DNA of 64,000 bases, taken from NCBI GenBank assembly GCA_046297495.1, contig JBKBIP010000011.1, forward strand, positions 62,001 through 126,000. Direction: 5' to 3'. Source of the stretch: JBKBIP01 sp046297495 (GTDB lineage Bacteria > Planctomycetota > Planctomycetia > Gemmatales > Gemmataceae). The notes beneath the pieces are model-generated. The model saw nothing but the letters and a program-made list of their open reading frames with translations. It was not told the DNA's origin and searched no databases. Position 1 is the stretch's first letter. Each line of letters starts with the position of its first letter. The position numbers and the translations under genes are program-made. Shown here one piece after another: positions 1-8,929 of this stretch.

Positions 1-966
1 CACGAATAGATTGCGAAGCCAACGGTTGATCTGGCGCGGCGTGGCGTTCTCGAACAACATGCGATGAAACACATCCCGTTCTTGCAGGGTGTTCAACAAG
101 TGATTCCCCAGCTCATTGAGCGGCGGCAACGGGGGCGTCGGCGGCAACGGCATGTCTTCCAGAAGCATGTCGAAGTCCGTGACGATCCGGCCTTCCTCGA
201 TGAACAAGACCTGGCTCCGACGCCCCGCCGCCAGCCATTGCAGACAATTATAGGCCAAATCGAAGTTGTCGTTGTCGTCTTGCAGCAGCATCTCGTTGAT
301 GAACACGCTATGGTCGGCGAGTTGCACGATCCGTCCCGGGTTGCGTTCGGCCGCCACCGCGAACAGCGGGCGTGGATTCTCCCCCAGCGGCGGCAGATCC
401 GCCAGCCGCTCCCATCGCGAGCGCGGCGAGACGATAGGGACCAAGTAATTCGGACGATTCGTGGCGACTGCGTCTAACCCGCGAAAAATCGGGCACGGCG
501 TCCCCGCGCGGGGTAGCACCTTGGGACAATTACCGGACTGTCGATATAACATCCTCTCCGGGTCCCATGTTTGTCCGCTTACTCGGATTCCCCCCCATCG
601 GGGATACGTTCCAACCACTGGCAATCCCAGTGAATTGGGGGGATACGGCTCCCCCGGATGGTCCGAGGCCAGCAATAAGGCGCCCCCTTGGGAAACGATT
701 TGCTCGATGTCCTGCCAAGTAAGCGGCAAGACGCGCCGTTCGCCAAAAATGATAACGATGGTTTGAGCCGGAGCACGCAGCGCCTGTTCCTTGCGGTCCA
801 ACGCTTCCAACTTCATCTCACGCAACATCGCGCGGAAGACATGGGTGCCATCATCGACCTCTGGGCGCGCGACTTGGGCGCTGAGCCACGCGCAGCCTGG
901 ACCCACGAGCCACAGGGCCAGTATTCCCGACAGCGAGAGTAAGCGCGACCCCGCAGCGCGGCTCAT
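1..966 (-). CDS. DUF4350-type protein, 3' end outside the window
   Basis: The minus-strand frame is open from the ATG at 966 to the window edge (322 codons) with no stop, so the C-terminus is missing. The protein starts with a hydrophobic segment (about residues 8-26). A Rossmann-like stretch follows: TIVIIFGERR, then a 'GGALLLASDHPGE' turn at about residues 87-99. That is the pattern of DUF4350 proteins, often found next to DUF4129 and MoxR/DUF58 genes. The start overlaps the stop of the DUF4129 gene as ATGA, so translation is probably coupled. DUF4350 members are thought to be membrane-linked GldG-like proteins; the biochemical role is unknown. The family call rests on motif and neighbourhood. 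Confidence 0.7.
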   Translation of the reverse strand, partial: MSRAAGSRLLSLSGILALWLVGPGCAWLSAQVARPEVDDGTHVFRAMLREMKLEALDRKEQALRAPAQTIVIIFGERRVLPLTWQDIEQIVSQGGALLLASDHPGEPYPPNSLGLPVVGTYPRWGGIRVSGQTWDPERMLYRQSGNCPKVLPRAGTPCPIFRGLDAVATNRPNYLVPIVSPRSRWERLADLPPLGENPRPLFAVAAERNPGRIVQLADHSVFINEMLLQDDNDNFDLAYNCLQWLAAGRRSQVLFIEEGRIVTDFDMLLEDMPLPPTPPLPPLNELGNHLLNTLQERDVFHRMLFENATPRQINRWLRNLFV

Positions 967-2234
967 GGGCCAGTCACCTCCGTCAGTAAACAGACGTGTC
1001 GGCGTGCCTGCCGGAGTTGCTCGTCGGATAGCTCATCCTCATCGGGAGCGTAACGGGCTTGTTCGTACAGCTCGGCCAGCTCCTGGGCCGCTTGGCGTTG
1101 GCTCGCTGCCGTTCCGGCCAGCTGGGCGGCGATTTGCCGATGGTTCCAGGTTCGCACGATCAAGCCGCACCGCGCCAACGACAGGTACTCAAAGGCACGC
1201 ACCACGTCGGTGCGCGAGGCCAGCTCCGCCGGCGCCACCGGCCAGAAACCGAGGGGGGCGTTGGCGCGTGTCCGTCGGGGAAAATAGCCGCTCAGCTTCC
1301 AAACGATCACCGCCACCGGCAGCAGGAGCACCAACCACCACAACCCGCCCCAACCGCCCGCATCGCCGCCTGAGTCCCAGGAAGATGGCTCCGGCGACAT
1401 CGGCGCGGCATTGGCGGTCAAGTTGGTGTCCCCCACCCCGGCATCCCAGGAGAAACGCGGCAGCTTCCAGTTCCGTGTCACGGAACGGCTGGCTTGCCAC
1501 CATTCGTTCGCTTCCCGCGCGTAACCATTCAAACGCGCCATCTGCTCGTCGAATCCTTCCCCCTTCGGCTGCCAACGGGATACCGCGCGCAGCAAGTCGC
1601 GCGCGATTTCGCGCATCAAAGGGGAATCTTTCCACGGTCCGCCCAGCTCCTCGATGCGCTGGGACAGTTCTTGCATCTGCTGGGCGTTCTGGGTGTTGAC
1701 GTCGGTTCCCAGCCCGGAGGCATCATTCGGGGGCAAAGACTTCGGCGGCGTCGGCAGGGTGGAGGATGGCGTCGGCGGGGTGGGGGGTAGTAGGTCCCCC
1801 ATCTCTGGCAAGGAGCGGCTGACCTCTTGCAATCGGCGCAACGTCTCCGCATCCAGACGCAGTGCATATGGATTATCCTGATGTTGGCGCAACATCTGGG
1901 AGATGAATTTCCGCACTAACGGATCACTCAGATCGATTTGCTCTTGCCGGTTCTTCAGATCGGTAGGGACGATGCGGAGTTGGTGCAGCAAATCCTTGAC
2001 GCCGTTGCGGTCGGCGTCGTCGAGCAAGTCGCCGAGCAGCCGCTCTGTTTCCTTTTGCCGCGCTTGACGCAATCGTTCACTCAGGAGGTCATCAAATTGA
2101 CTCTTAGATGTCTTCACAGGGGCGCCGGGGCGCGCGGGAACCGGACCATGCGAGGGATTACGGCCCTCCACCGCCGCTGCCAGCAGCAACCCGCCACCGA
2201 CTACCCCTAGCCAAGTCATCATGGATCGCATCAT
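963..2234 (-). CDS. DUF4129 domain membrane protein
   Basis: 423 aa from the ATG at 2234. An in-frame TTG at 2276 would add 14 polar residues before an otherwise ordinary signal sequence, so I prefer 2234. Order: signal peptide (1-24), charged helical region, Pro-rich linker (PPTPPTPSS), a single membrane span near residues 296-318 (LWWLVLLLPVAVIVW), then the C-terminal DUF4129 domain (about 340-420) with VVRAFEYLSLARCG, a tryptophan-containing IAAQL helix, and LYEQARYAPDEDELS. This C-terminal domain is the diagnostic part. It is the first gene of an operon running off the window with the DUF4350 gene. In related bacteria such operons carry MoxR ATPase and DUF58 genes; those would lie beyond the left edge. 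Function unknown. Confidence 0.85.
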   Translation of the reverse strand: MMRSMMTWLGVVGGGLLLAAAVEGRNPSHGPVPARPGAPVKTSKSQFDDLLSERLRQARQKETERLLGDLLDDADRNGVKDLLHQLRIVPTDLKNRQEQIDLSDPLVRKFISQMLRQHQDNPYALRLDAETLRRLQEVSRSLPEMGDLLPPTPPTPSSTLPTPPKSLPPNDASGLGTDVNTQNAQQMQELSQRIEELGGPWKDSPLMREIARDLLRAVSRWQPKGEGFDEQMARLNGYAREANEWWQASRSVTRNWKLPRFSWDAGVGDTNLTANAAPMSPEPSSWDSGGDAGGWGGLWWLVLLLPVAVIVWKLSGYFPRRTRANAPLGFWPVAPAELASRTDVVRAFEYLSLARCGLIVRTWNHRQIAAQLAGTAASQRQAAQELAELYEQARYAPDEDELSDEQLRQARRHVCLLTEVTGP

Positions 2235-2380
2235 GGAGAATTGTCTCACTTTGTTCAACTTGCCATCCCTTCCCAATTATGATGACCAGTCTCCATTGTC
2301 GCAACACCGGAAGCAGAGACAATCCGATTGAAACCGTGCACAATGATCAACTTGGGAACCACGAACCGCGCGCATCATTC

Positions 2381-2408
2381 TTGATTCGCTTGTCATTCAC
2401 CTTATAAT
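2381..2408 (+). promoter_or_regulatory. sigma-70-type promoter of marR operon
   Basis: -35 TTGATT (2381-2386), 16-bp spacer, -10 TATAAT (2403-2408). It sits 50 bp before the marR start and its -10 overlaps the inverted repeat at 2406-2442, as expected for autorepression. Confidence 0.6.
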
Positions 2409-2442
2409 AATTAGTGCCCTAATCATTCATTAGCTAATTATT
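2406..2442. promoter_or_regulatory. probable MarR operator
   Basis: A 9-bp perfect inverted repeat, AATAATTAG (2406-2414) and CTAATTATT (2434-2442), encloses two smaller palindromes built of the same half-site: TTAG-tgcc-CTAA (2411-2422) and TTAGCTAA (2430-2437). The block covers the end of the -10 box and the start of transcription. AT-rich TTAG/CTAA palindromes are typical targets of MarR dimers. Binding by the adjacent regulator is inferred. Confidence 0.6.
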
Positions 2443-2457
2443 CGAGGTCGAAGCAGA

Positions 2458-2916
2458 ATGCTCGAATACGATTTCGAGAAAAGTATAGGTTACTGGATCG
2501 TGATGACGTCGAACTTGTGGGAACGGGCGTTGAACGATGAGCTGACGCCCTTAGGAATCACCTATCGCCAGTGGCAAGTGCTCGGTTGGCTGGCCCTGGA
2601 CGGGGATTTGACCCAGGCACAATTGGCCGAGCGCATGCGCGTCGAGGCGCCTACCTTGGTCGGCATTCTCGACCGCATGGAACGGGACGGTTGGATCGCC
2701 CGGCATCCATCGGCCACTGATCGGCGCAAGAAGCTCATACGCCCCACTCCGCAAGTCCAACCGATTTGGTCCGAGATCGTGGCGGCGGCTCATCGGGTGC
2801 GGGCGCGGGCCATCGAAGGGATCGATCCCGCCCAACTGCGGACGGTCCAGCACGTTTTGGCCACCATTCAAGCCAACCTCCGCGTCCACCAACTGGTCGA
2901 GGAGACCGTGACATGA
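2458..2916 (+). CDS. MarR family transcriptional regulator
   Basis: 152 aa, usual MarR length. N-terminal dimerisation helix (1-35), then a winged helix-turn-helix: TYRQWQVLGWLALDGD, recognition part TQAQLAERMRVEAPTLVGILDRM, and the classical wing ATDRRKKLI (about residues 88-96). The C-terminal helix (110-150) completes the dimer interface. It is first in a three-gene unit with a membrane-fusion protein and an RND pump, so it is most likely a ligand-responsive repressor of that pump and of itself. Its stop overlaps the next start as ATGA. A palindromic operator lies just upstream. Confidence 0.92.
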   Translation: MLEYDFEKSIGYWIVMTSNLWERALNDELTPLGITYRQWQVLGWLALDGDLTQAQLAERMRVEAPTLVGILDRMERDGWIARHPSATDRRKKLIRPTPQVQPIWSEIVAAAHRVRARAIEGIDPAQLRTVQHVLATIQANLRVHQLVEETVT

Positions 2917-4166
2917 TGAAGAACATTGGGTGTGGCGTGGCGCTGATCAGTCTAGCGCTACCGGCAGTGGGTTTGGCTCAGTTTGGTCCTGCGCCTGTCA
3001 TAGTCACTCCCATCGTCGAGCGCGAAGTGGCTGCCGGGCAAACATTCGTCGGCACGGTGCGGCCCAAGCGCGTCAGCACGGTGGGGAGCGCCGTCAATGG
3101 GCGGGTCGAGGAATTTCTGGTCAACGAGGGAGATCGCGTCCGGCGGGGCCAGCCGCTGGCCAAGCTGCGGACCAAGATCATCGAGGCGGAGTTGGGCTAC
3201 GCCAAAGGAGAGCTGGAGACGCGCAAGGCCGAGCTGCTCGAATTGGAGAACGGCTCTCGCCCGGAAGAGATCGACCAAGCCCGGGCCAAGCTGGCGCGGG
3301 CCACCGCCATGCGCACCTATCGCAAGGCGGTGCAACAGCGCACGGCCCAGCTGGTCGGCCGCGGCGTCAGCCAAGAAGACCTGGAACAGGCTATCGCCAT
3401 GGCCCAGCAGGCGGAAGCCGAGCAAGAGGAGGCCCAAGCGGCCTTGAAGTTGCTCGAATTGGGACCGCGCGCAGAAGTGATCGCCCGCGCTCGTGCTCGG
3501 GTCGCGGCCCAAGAAGCCGAAGTGCAGCGCATCGAGGAACAACTCGACCGGCATACGGTGTATGCTCCCTTTGATGGCTATATCGTGGCCGAGCACACGG
3601 AAATCGGCCATTGGTTGATGCAAGGCGCTCCGGTCGTCGAAATCATGGAGCTGGACGAAGTCGATGTCGAAGTAGCTGTGCTGGAAGATTACATCCGCTA
3701 TCTCCAAATCGGCGGGGCGGCGCGAGTCGAAGTCGGCGCGCTGCCCGATCAGGTCTTCACGGGCCGGATCGCCTTGATTGTTCCCTCGGCGAATCTCCGC
3801 GCGCGCACCTTCCCCGTCAAGGTGCGCGTTGCCAACGAAACCAGCCACGATGTAGCGCTGCTCAAGGCGGGGATGTTCGCCCGTGTCACCTTGCCGGTTG
3901 GCAGAAAGGAACCGGCCCTGTTGGTTCCCAAGGACGCCCTGGTCCTGGGTGGGCCGACGCCGCTGGTGTACGTGGTGGACGCGGACTCCAGCGACCCCAC
4001 GATGGGGAAGGCCCGTCCCGTGCCGGTGCAACTGGGGGTCGCGGACGGGAGCTGGATCCAGGTCAAGGGGGAGCTACAAGCGGGACAGGTAGTTGTCTCC
4101 GAAGGTAATGAACGCCTGCGACCCGCACAGGACGTGCGCATCGTCAAAGCAGTAGCGGGGAAATAA
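2913..4166 (+). CDS. RND efflux periplasmic adaptor subunit (HlyD/AcrA type)
   Basis: 417 aa, starting at the ATG (2913) that overlaps the marR stop; GGAG lies about 9 bases upstream. Signal peptide to about residue 22 (ALPAVGLAQ). Half of the lipoyl-like barrel (PIVEREVAAGQTFVGTVRPKR, VNEGDRVRRGQPLAKL), a long alpha-helical hairpin rich in Glu/Arg (about 85-205), the return barrel strand (HTVYAPFDGYIVAEHTEIG), then beta-barrel and membrane-proximal domains ending near residue 410. This order is that of RND membrane-fusion proteins that join the inner-membrane pump to an outer-membrane channel. No TolC-like gene follows, so the channel must be encoded elsewhere. Confidence 0.92.
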   Translation: MMKNIGCGVALISLALPAVGLAQFGPAPVIVTPIVEREVAAGQTFVGTVRPKRVSTVGSAVNGRVEEFLVNEGDRVRRGQPLAKLRTKIIEAELGYAKGELETRKAELLELENGSRPEEIDQARAKLARATAMRTYRKAVQQRTAQLVGRGVSQEDLEQAIAMAQQAEAEQEEAQAALKLLELGPRAEVIARARARVAAQEAEVQRIEEQLDRHTVYAPFDGYIVAEHTEIGHWLMQGAPVVEIMELDEVDVEVAVLEDYIRYLQIGGAARVEVGALPDQVFTGRIALIVPSANLRARTFPVKVRVANETSHDVALLKAGMFARVTLPVGRKEPALLVPKDALVLGGPTPLVYVVDADSSDPTMGKARPVPVQLGVADGSWIQVKGELQAGQVVVSEGNERLRPAQDVRIVKAVAGK

Positions 4167-4214
4167 GGCATTGTCCCCCTCTGGGGCTTTGGGAACAGAC
4201 TATGAATTCCTAGA

Positions 4215-4250
4215 GATTCATCGGTTCGCGCCCGCGCGAAGTGATGAATC
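4215..4250. repeat. dispersed palindromic repeat, family 1 (copy A)
   Basis: Left arm GATTCATCGGTTCGCG (4215-4230), 4-base loop, right arm CGCGAAGTGATGAATC (4235-4250): 14 of 16 positions pair. It fills most of the gap between the adaptor and pump genes. The right arm contains an ATG (4244) in frame with the pump. Confidence 0.85.
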
Positions 4251-4264
4251 GAGATAATGTCACT

Positions 4265-7200
4265 ATGCTGCTTATCGAAGCCTTTGTTCGCAATCCGGTG
4301 AAAGTGACGGTCGGCGTGCTGCTAGTCGCGCTGTTTGGTGGCATCGCGCTGTGGCGCATGCCGATGCAGCTGACGCCGGAAGTGCAGATTCCCACCTTCA
4401 CCGTCGAGACGCGCTGGCCAGGGGCCAGCCCGCACGAAGTGGAGCGCGAGATCGTCCAGGAACAGGAAAAGCAGCTGAAGGCCGTCGAAGGCGTCACCAA
4501 GATGACCTCGGAGTCGATGGATTCCTTGGGCCGGATCACGCTGGAATTTCCCGTCGGCACCGACATGGCCGAGGCGCTCCTGAAAGTCAACACACGCTTG
4601 CAACAGGTGCGCCAATATCCCGAGGATGCCGACGAACCAATCATCAAGACCTCAAACACATCGGATCGTCCGATTGCCTGGTTCATCCTGGGTCCGCGCC
4701 TGCCCACGCACGAGGACATCCGCGCTTTTCAGCAACGGCATCCCGACTTGGCCGACCCGCTCGAACCTGTGCTTCACGCACCCAGCGACGGCATCGCGCT
4801 GTACTGGCTGCGGCAGTTAGCCAAACAACATCCCGAGGCGAAGCAACTGCTGCCGCCCGATGTGGACGTGACCAAGCTCAAGAAATTCGCCGAGGATGTG
4901 ATCGAGGCCCGGTTCGAGCGCGTCGAGGGGGTGTCCGATTCGACGGTGATGGGGGGCCGCGAAGAGGAGATGCAGGTCGTCGTCGATCCGCAGCGTCTGG
5001 CCGCCCGCAACCTGACCATCGGCGACGTGCGGCAGGCTTTGCGTGGACAAAACAAAGACACATCCGCCGGCGATTTCTGGGAGAGCAAGCGCCGTTACTC
5101 CGTGCGGACCTTGGGACAATATCGCAGCCCGGAGGACATCGGCAACACCATCCTCGCGCTGGACGACGGCGTGCCAGTTTATGTCCGCGACGTGGCCGAA
5201 GTCCAGCTCGGCTACAAAAAGCCCGACGGCCTGGTGCATCGCTTCGGCGACGAGATGATCGCCATCAACGCCTTGCGCGAAACGGGGGCCAACGTCCTCG
5301 ACGTCATGGACGGACTGCGGAAAGCCAAGGACGAGCTGAACGCCGGCATCCTGAAGCAGCGCGGCTTGCAACTGACCCATGTGTACGACGAGACCGAGTA
5401 TATTTACTCGGCGGTGGGGTTGGTCGAGGATAACATTCTCATCGGCGGCTTGCTGACGGTGGCGGTGTTGTTGCTCTTTCTGCGCAGCGGTCGCTCCACG
5501 TTGGTCATCGGCTTGGCGATTCCCACCAGCATCATCGGCAGCTTCTTGATGCTGCACATCATGGGGCGGTCATTGAATGTCATCAGCTTGGCGGGGCTGG
5601 CGTTCGCCGTGGGGATGTTAGTCGATAATGCCGTGGTGGTGCTGGAGAACATCTATCGCCATTATCAGCAAGGGGAAAAACCGTTCCCGGCGGCGGTGCG
5701 CGGCACGCATGAAGTCTGGGCGGCGGTGCTGGCTTCGACGCTGACCACCTTGGCCGTGTTCATCCCGGTGCTGTTCGTGCAGGAAGAAGCGGGGCAGCTG
5801 TTCCGCGACATCGCCTTGGCCATCAGTTGCGGCATATCATTGTCTCTGATTGTGTCGATTACCGTCATTCCGATGGCCACCGCCCGCCTGCTGCGCGCGG
5901 GGGACGCGAACGGGGACGCCGCGGCGCACGCCAGCCACCCGGAGCACAACGGCGTACTCTCCCAGCGCTGGCCTCCGGCGCCCGCCGCGCCTCGTTCCTG
6001 GTGGGCCTGGCCACGCGACGGCGTGCGTTTCCTCCTGCTGCGGCCTCTGGATTTCTTGGGGAGCGGCTTGATTCGGCTCATCGTGGGCATCAATGCTTTC
6101 CTCCAGCGCGGCGTGTGGCGGCGGCTGGGGGCTGTGCTCGGCTTCCTGGGAGCGGCGCTGCTGTTGAGTTACTGGATGATGCCCAAGGTCGAATATCTCC
6201 CTGTGGGCAATCGCAATTTGGTGTTTGGCATCATCCTGCCGCCGTCGGGCTACAACCTCGACCATCTGGCGGGGATCGCCGCCCAAATCGAAGCAGACAT
6301 GAAACCGTATTGGGACCTTGACCCGCGTAGTCCCCAAGCCGCCCTCTTGCCTTATCCACCGGTTGGCGATTATTTCTTCGTGGTGCGCGATCGGCAGGTG
6401 TTCATGGGCTTGCGTTCCGCCGACCCGATGCGCGTGGCCGAGCTGATCCCCCTGGTGCAGCAAGTCGCTGGCAAGATACCCGGCACCTTCGTCGTCGCCA
6501 AGCAGTCCAGCCTCTTTGAACAAGGCTTGTCGGCGGGGCGCACGGTCGATGTCGAGATTACCGGCCCCGATCTGGAAAAACTGGTCGTTCTGGGGGGGCG
6601 CATCATGGGACAAGTGCGTGACATCATCCCCGGCGCCCAAGCCATCCCACAGCCGAGCTTGGACCTGTCCAGCCCAGAAGTGCATGTGGTTCCCAAGCGC
6701 GAACAGGCCGCCGACCTGGGGATCAGCGCCGCCGACCTGGGCTACAGCGTCGATGCCTTGGTGGATGGGGCCTACGCTGGGGATTACTTCGTCGGCGGCG
6801 ATAAAATCGACCTCCGCATCATCGGCCAAGAAACCTTCGCCCAGCAGACACAAGACCTGGACGCGCTGCCCATCGCCACGCGCCACGGCGGCCCACAGCC
6901 GGTGCCGCTGAAAGCCTTGGCCGACATCCACATTCGCAGCGGCCCCGAGCAGATCAACCATCGAGAGAGACAACGGGCGATCACCATTCAGGTGTCCCCA
7001 CCGCTGGATGTCCCCTTGGAAGAAGCGATGGACCGCCTCCAACAACAAATCGTTCAGCCGCTTATCGCTAGTGGCGAGCTGGAAGGGGGCCTCTATCAAA
7101 TCAACTTGGCCGGCACGGCGGACAAACTGCGCTCCACCTGGAAAGCGTTGCAGTTCAATTTCCTGCTGGCTTTGCTGATCACCTATCTGCTCATGGCCGC

Positions 7201-7825
7201 CTTGTTCGAGTCGTGGTTGTATCCCTTCGTGATCATCGTCAGCGTGCCGCTGGGGGCGCTGGGGGGCTTCGCGGGTTTATGGCTGCTCAATTTCTTCGTC
7301 TTGCAGTCCCTGGACGTGCTCACCATGTTGGGGTTCGTCATCCTGATCGGCACGGTGGTGAACAATCCCATTCTGATCGTGCAGCAATCGCTCGTCCACC
7401 TGCGAAACGAAGGGATGCCGATGCGCCAGGCCATCTTGGAAAGCGTGCGCAACCGCATCCGGCCCATTTTCATGACCACGCTGACGACCCTGTTCGCCTT
7501 GCTGCCACTGGTGCTGTTTCCCGGCGCCGGCAGCGAGCTATATCGCGGCTTGGGGGCCGTCTTGCTGGGGGGGTTGCTCGTTTCCACCGTGGTCACGCTC
7601 GTCGTCGTGCCGAGCTTGTTCAGCTTGACGATGGAGGCCAAGGAAGGGTTGCTGCGCTGGATCGGCTGGCAGCCAAGGGGAGAAGAATCCATGGAAAAAG
7701 ACGTGGCTCGTGCGGCAGCTCATCAGAGTCCGAAAGAAACTCCCGCCAACGAAGAACTTTTGGGATCGGCCAAACCATTTCCGCCTTCTCCGCAACGGTT
7801 CGCGGCGGAGGAGCGTCCGTTTTAA
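4265..7825 (+). CDS. RND efflux transporter permease
   Basis: 1186 aa from ATG 4265. In-frame ATG 4244 and GTG 4241 lie inside a dispersed repeat, and the family usually begins just before the 'FVRNPV' helix, so I choose 4265. Twelve-TM RND layout: TM1 (NPVKVTVGVLLVALFGGIAL), porter loop (WPGASPHEVEREI), then TM2-6 including LAGLAFAVGMLVDNAVVVLENI, with the TM4 aspartate; second porter half; TM8-12 with LTMLGFVILIGTVVNNPILIVQQ and RIRPIFMTTLTTLFALLPLV. Compared with AcrB-like pumps it is somewhat long, with an extra Pro/Gln-rich insert after residue 145 and a charged tail. It forms an operon with the adaptor. Likely a proton-driven multidrug exporter; substrate unknown. Confidence 0.9.
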   Translation: MLLIEAFVRNPVKVTVGVLLVALFGGIALWRMPMQLTPEVQIPTFTVETRWPGASPHEVEREIVQEQEKQLKAVEGVTKMTSESMDSLGRITLEFPVGTDMAEALLKVNTRLQQVRQYPEDADEPIIKTSNTSDRPIAWFILGPRLPTHEDIRAFQQRHPDLADPLEPVLHAPSDGIALYWLRQLAKQHPEAKQLLPPDVDVTKLKKFAEDVIEARFERVEGVSDSTVMGGREEEMQVVVDPQRLAARNLTIGDVRQALRGQNKDTSAGDFWESKRRYSVRTLGQYRSPEDIGNTILALDDGVPVYVRDVAEVQLGYKKPDGLVHRFGDEMIAINALRETGANVLDVMDGLRKAKDELNAGILKQRGLQLTHVYDETEYIYSAVGLVEDNILIGGLLTVAVLLLFLRSGRSTLVIGLAIPTSIIGSFLMLHIMGRSLNVISLAGLAFAVGMLVDNAVVVLENIYRHYQQGEKPFPAAVRGTHEVWAAVLASTLTTLAVFIPVLFVQEEAGQLFRDIALAISCGISLSLIVSITVIPMATARLLRAGDANGDAAAHASHPEHNGVLSQRWPPAPAAPRSWWAWPRDGVRFLLLRPLDFLGSGLIRLIVGINAFLQRGVWRRLGAVLGFLGAALLLSYWMMPKVEYLPVGNRNLVFGIILPPSGYNLDHLAGIAAQIEADMKPYWDLDPRSPQAALLPYPPVGDYFFVVRDRQVFMGLRSADPMRVAELIPLVQQVAGKIPGTFVVAKQSSLFEQGLSAGRTVDVEITGPDLEKLVVLGGRIMGQVRDIIPGAQAIPQPSLDLSSPEVHVVPKREQAADLGISAADLGYSVDALVDGAYAGDYFVGGDKIDLRIIGQETFAQQTQDLDALPIATRHGGPQPVPLKALADIHIRSGPEQINHRERQRAITIQVSPPLDVPLEEAMDRLQQQIVQPLIASGELEGGLYQINLAGTADKLRSTWKALQFNFLLALLITYLLMAALFESWLYPFVIIVSVPLGALGGFAGLWLLNFFVLQSLDVLTMLGFVILIGTVVNNPILIVQQSLVHLRNEGMPMRQAILESVRNRIRPIFMTTLTTLFALLPLVLFPGAGSELYRGLGAVLLGGLLVSTVVTLVVVPSLFSLTMEAKEGLLRWIGWQPRGEESMEKDVARAAAHQSPKETPANEELLGSAKPFPPSPQRFAAEERPF

Positions 7826-7839
7826 GCGACGGCGGACTT

Positions 7840-7889
7840 GATTTATCGTTTCCCGCAAACTGGTGGGAGTTAGCGCGAAACGATAAATC
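7840..7889. repeat. dispersed palindromic repeat, family 1 (copy B)
   Basis: Arms GATTTATCGTTTC (7840-7852) and GAAACGATAAATC (7877-7889) are perfect 13-bp complements around a 24-base loop. It lies between the convergent ends of the RND pump and the dehydrogenase paralogue. Several bases differ from copy A, but both arms changed together. No T-run follows on either side, so it is not a standard terminator. Confidence 0.85.
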
Positions 7890-7932
7890 AGCCGCGCGTT
7901 CAGGTTTTCCGAACCCTTCCATTCCCCCCCTC

Positions 7933-8925
7933 TCACCGCAACGCCGCGATCATGGCATCCGCCATCGCACTGGTGGTCGCCGAGCCGCCCAGGTCGGCGG
8001 TCAGCGCTTGCCGTGTGCCGAGCACCTCTTCCACCGCGCCGCGAATGCGCCGGGCGGCGGCGGATTCTCCCTGATCCTCAAGCAAATCCAGGGCCGGCAG
8101 CAGCAGTGGCAACGGGTTGGCGCGATTCACGCCAATCATTTGTTGCGTGCCGCCGTGGATACATTCATAGACACGCACGCCGTCGCCGATGTTGATGCCG
8201 GCGGTGGCGCTGATGCCGCCGACCACGCCGGCCCCCAAGTCGCTGAGCAAGTCGCCATATAAATTGCCCATCACCAAAACATCGAATTGCTGAGGGCGCG
8301 ACACCATCTGCATGCAGCAATTGTCCACGATGATTTCCTTGGTTTGCAGCTCGGGAAAATCGCGGGCCACGTCGCGGAACACCTGCAAGAACAAGCCGTC
8401 GGCCATTTTGAGAATGTTAGCTTTGTGAACGCAGTGAATAAGCTTTCGCCCAGCATCCCGCGTCCAGGAGAAAGCAAAGCGCAAGAAACGTCGGCTGGCA
8501 GCCTCGGTGACGACCTTGATACTTTGCACCACCCCCGGCACGATCTCATGTTCGATGGCGGCGTACAGGTCCTCGGTAATCTCGCGGATGATGAGCAGAT
8601 CGACCCCCTCGAAGCGCGCTGGCAGCCCGGTGATGTTCCGCAAGGGGCGCACCGTGGCGAACAAGCCGAGCTGGCGGCGAAGCTCGACGTTGTAGTTCCC
8701 CTCGTAACTCGGCGGCGCGAGCAGCTTGGTCTTCAAGGCGACTCCATTATGACGCACCGACGCCAGCATGTCGGCGGGCAACGCCTCACCGCCGCGTTCC
8801 AACGACGCCTGGCCAGCCAGGTGTTCCTCCCAGTCGATCTCAACCCCCGCCGCCGCCACGATGCGCTGGACCGCCGGCGCCTGATCGAAGCCGATGCCGC
8901 CGCCTTGGATGAGTGTGATTTTCAT
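7933..8925 (-). CDS. Isocitrate/isopropylmalate dehydrogenase family paralogue
   Basis: 330 aa from the ATG at 8925 (GGGA upstream); an in-frame extension to 8988 overlaps the DUF4058 gene and is unlikely. Same fold and length as the dehydrogenase at 9724-10722: HKANILKMADGLF, NLYGDLLSDLGAGVVGG and a C-terminal DLGGSATTSAMADA are all in register. Several positions that define active NAD-isocitrate dehydrogenases have changed: GDGIGPE is GGGIGFD, the ENTEGLYSGLEH loop is REITEDLYAAIEH, and the substrate segment reads NYNVELRRQLGLFATVRP without the usual Ser. It may have altered substrate use or be a regulatory-type subunit, as in eukaryotic heteromeric IDH. It lies 4 bp after the DUF4058 gene. 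Confidence 0.8.
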   Translation of the reverse strand: MKITLIQGGGIGFDQAPAVQRIVAAAGVEIDWEEHLAGQASLERGGEALPADMLASVRHNGVALKTKLLAPPSYEGNYNVELRRQLGLFATVRPLRNITGLPARFEGVDLLIIREITEDLYAAIEHEIVPGVVQSIKVVTEAASRRFLRFAFSWTRDAGRKLIHCVHKANILKMADGLFLQVFRDVARDFPELQTKEIIVDNCCMQMVSRPQQFDVLVMGNLYGDLLSDLGAGVVGGISATAGINIGDGVRVYECIHGGTQQMIGVNRANPLPLLLPALDLLEDQGESAAARRIRGAVEEVLGTRQALTADLGGSATTSAMADAMIAALR

Positions 8926-8929
8926 GCGG

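Noticed and set aside
791..1699. Plus-strand frame opposite the DUF4129 and DUF4350 genes
   Set aside because: Arg/Pro/Ser-rich low-complexity translation, antisense to the DUF4129/DUF4350 operon.
4215..4250. Family 1 repeats as Rho-independent terminators
   Set aside because: No T-run follows the arms in the copies examined, and copies also lie between divergent genes such as 41008-41052.
5837..7099. Long minus-strand open frame opposite the RND pump
   Set aside because: It is antisense to a well-supported pump gene, has no recognisable domain, and such frames are common in G+C-rich DNA.
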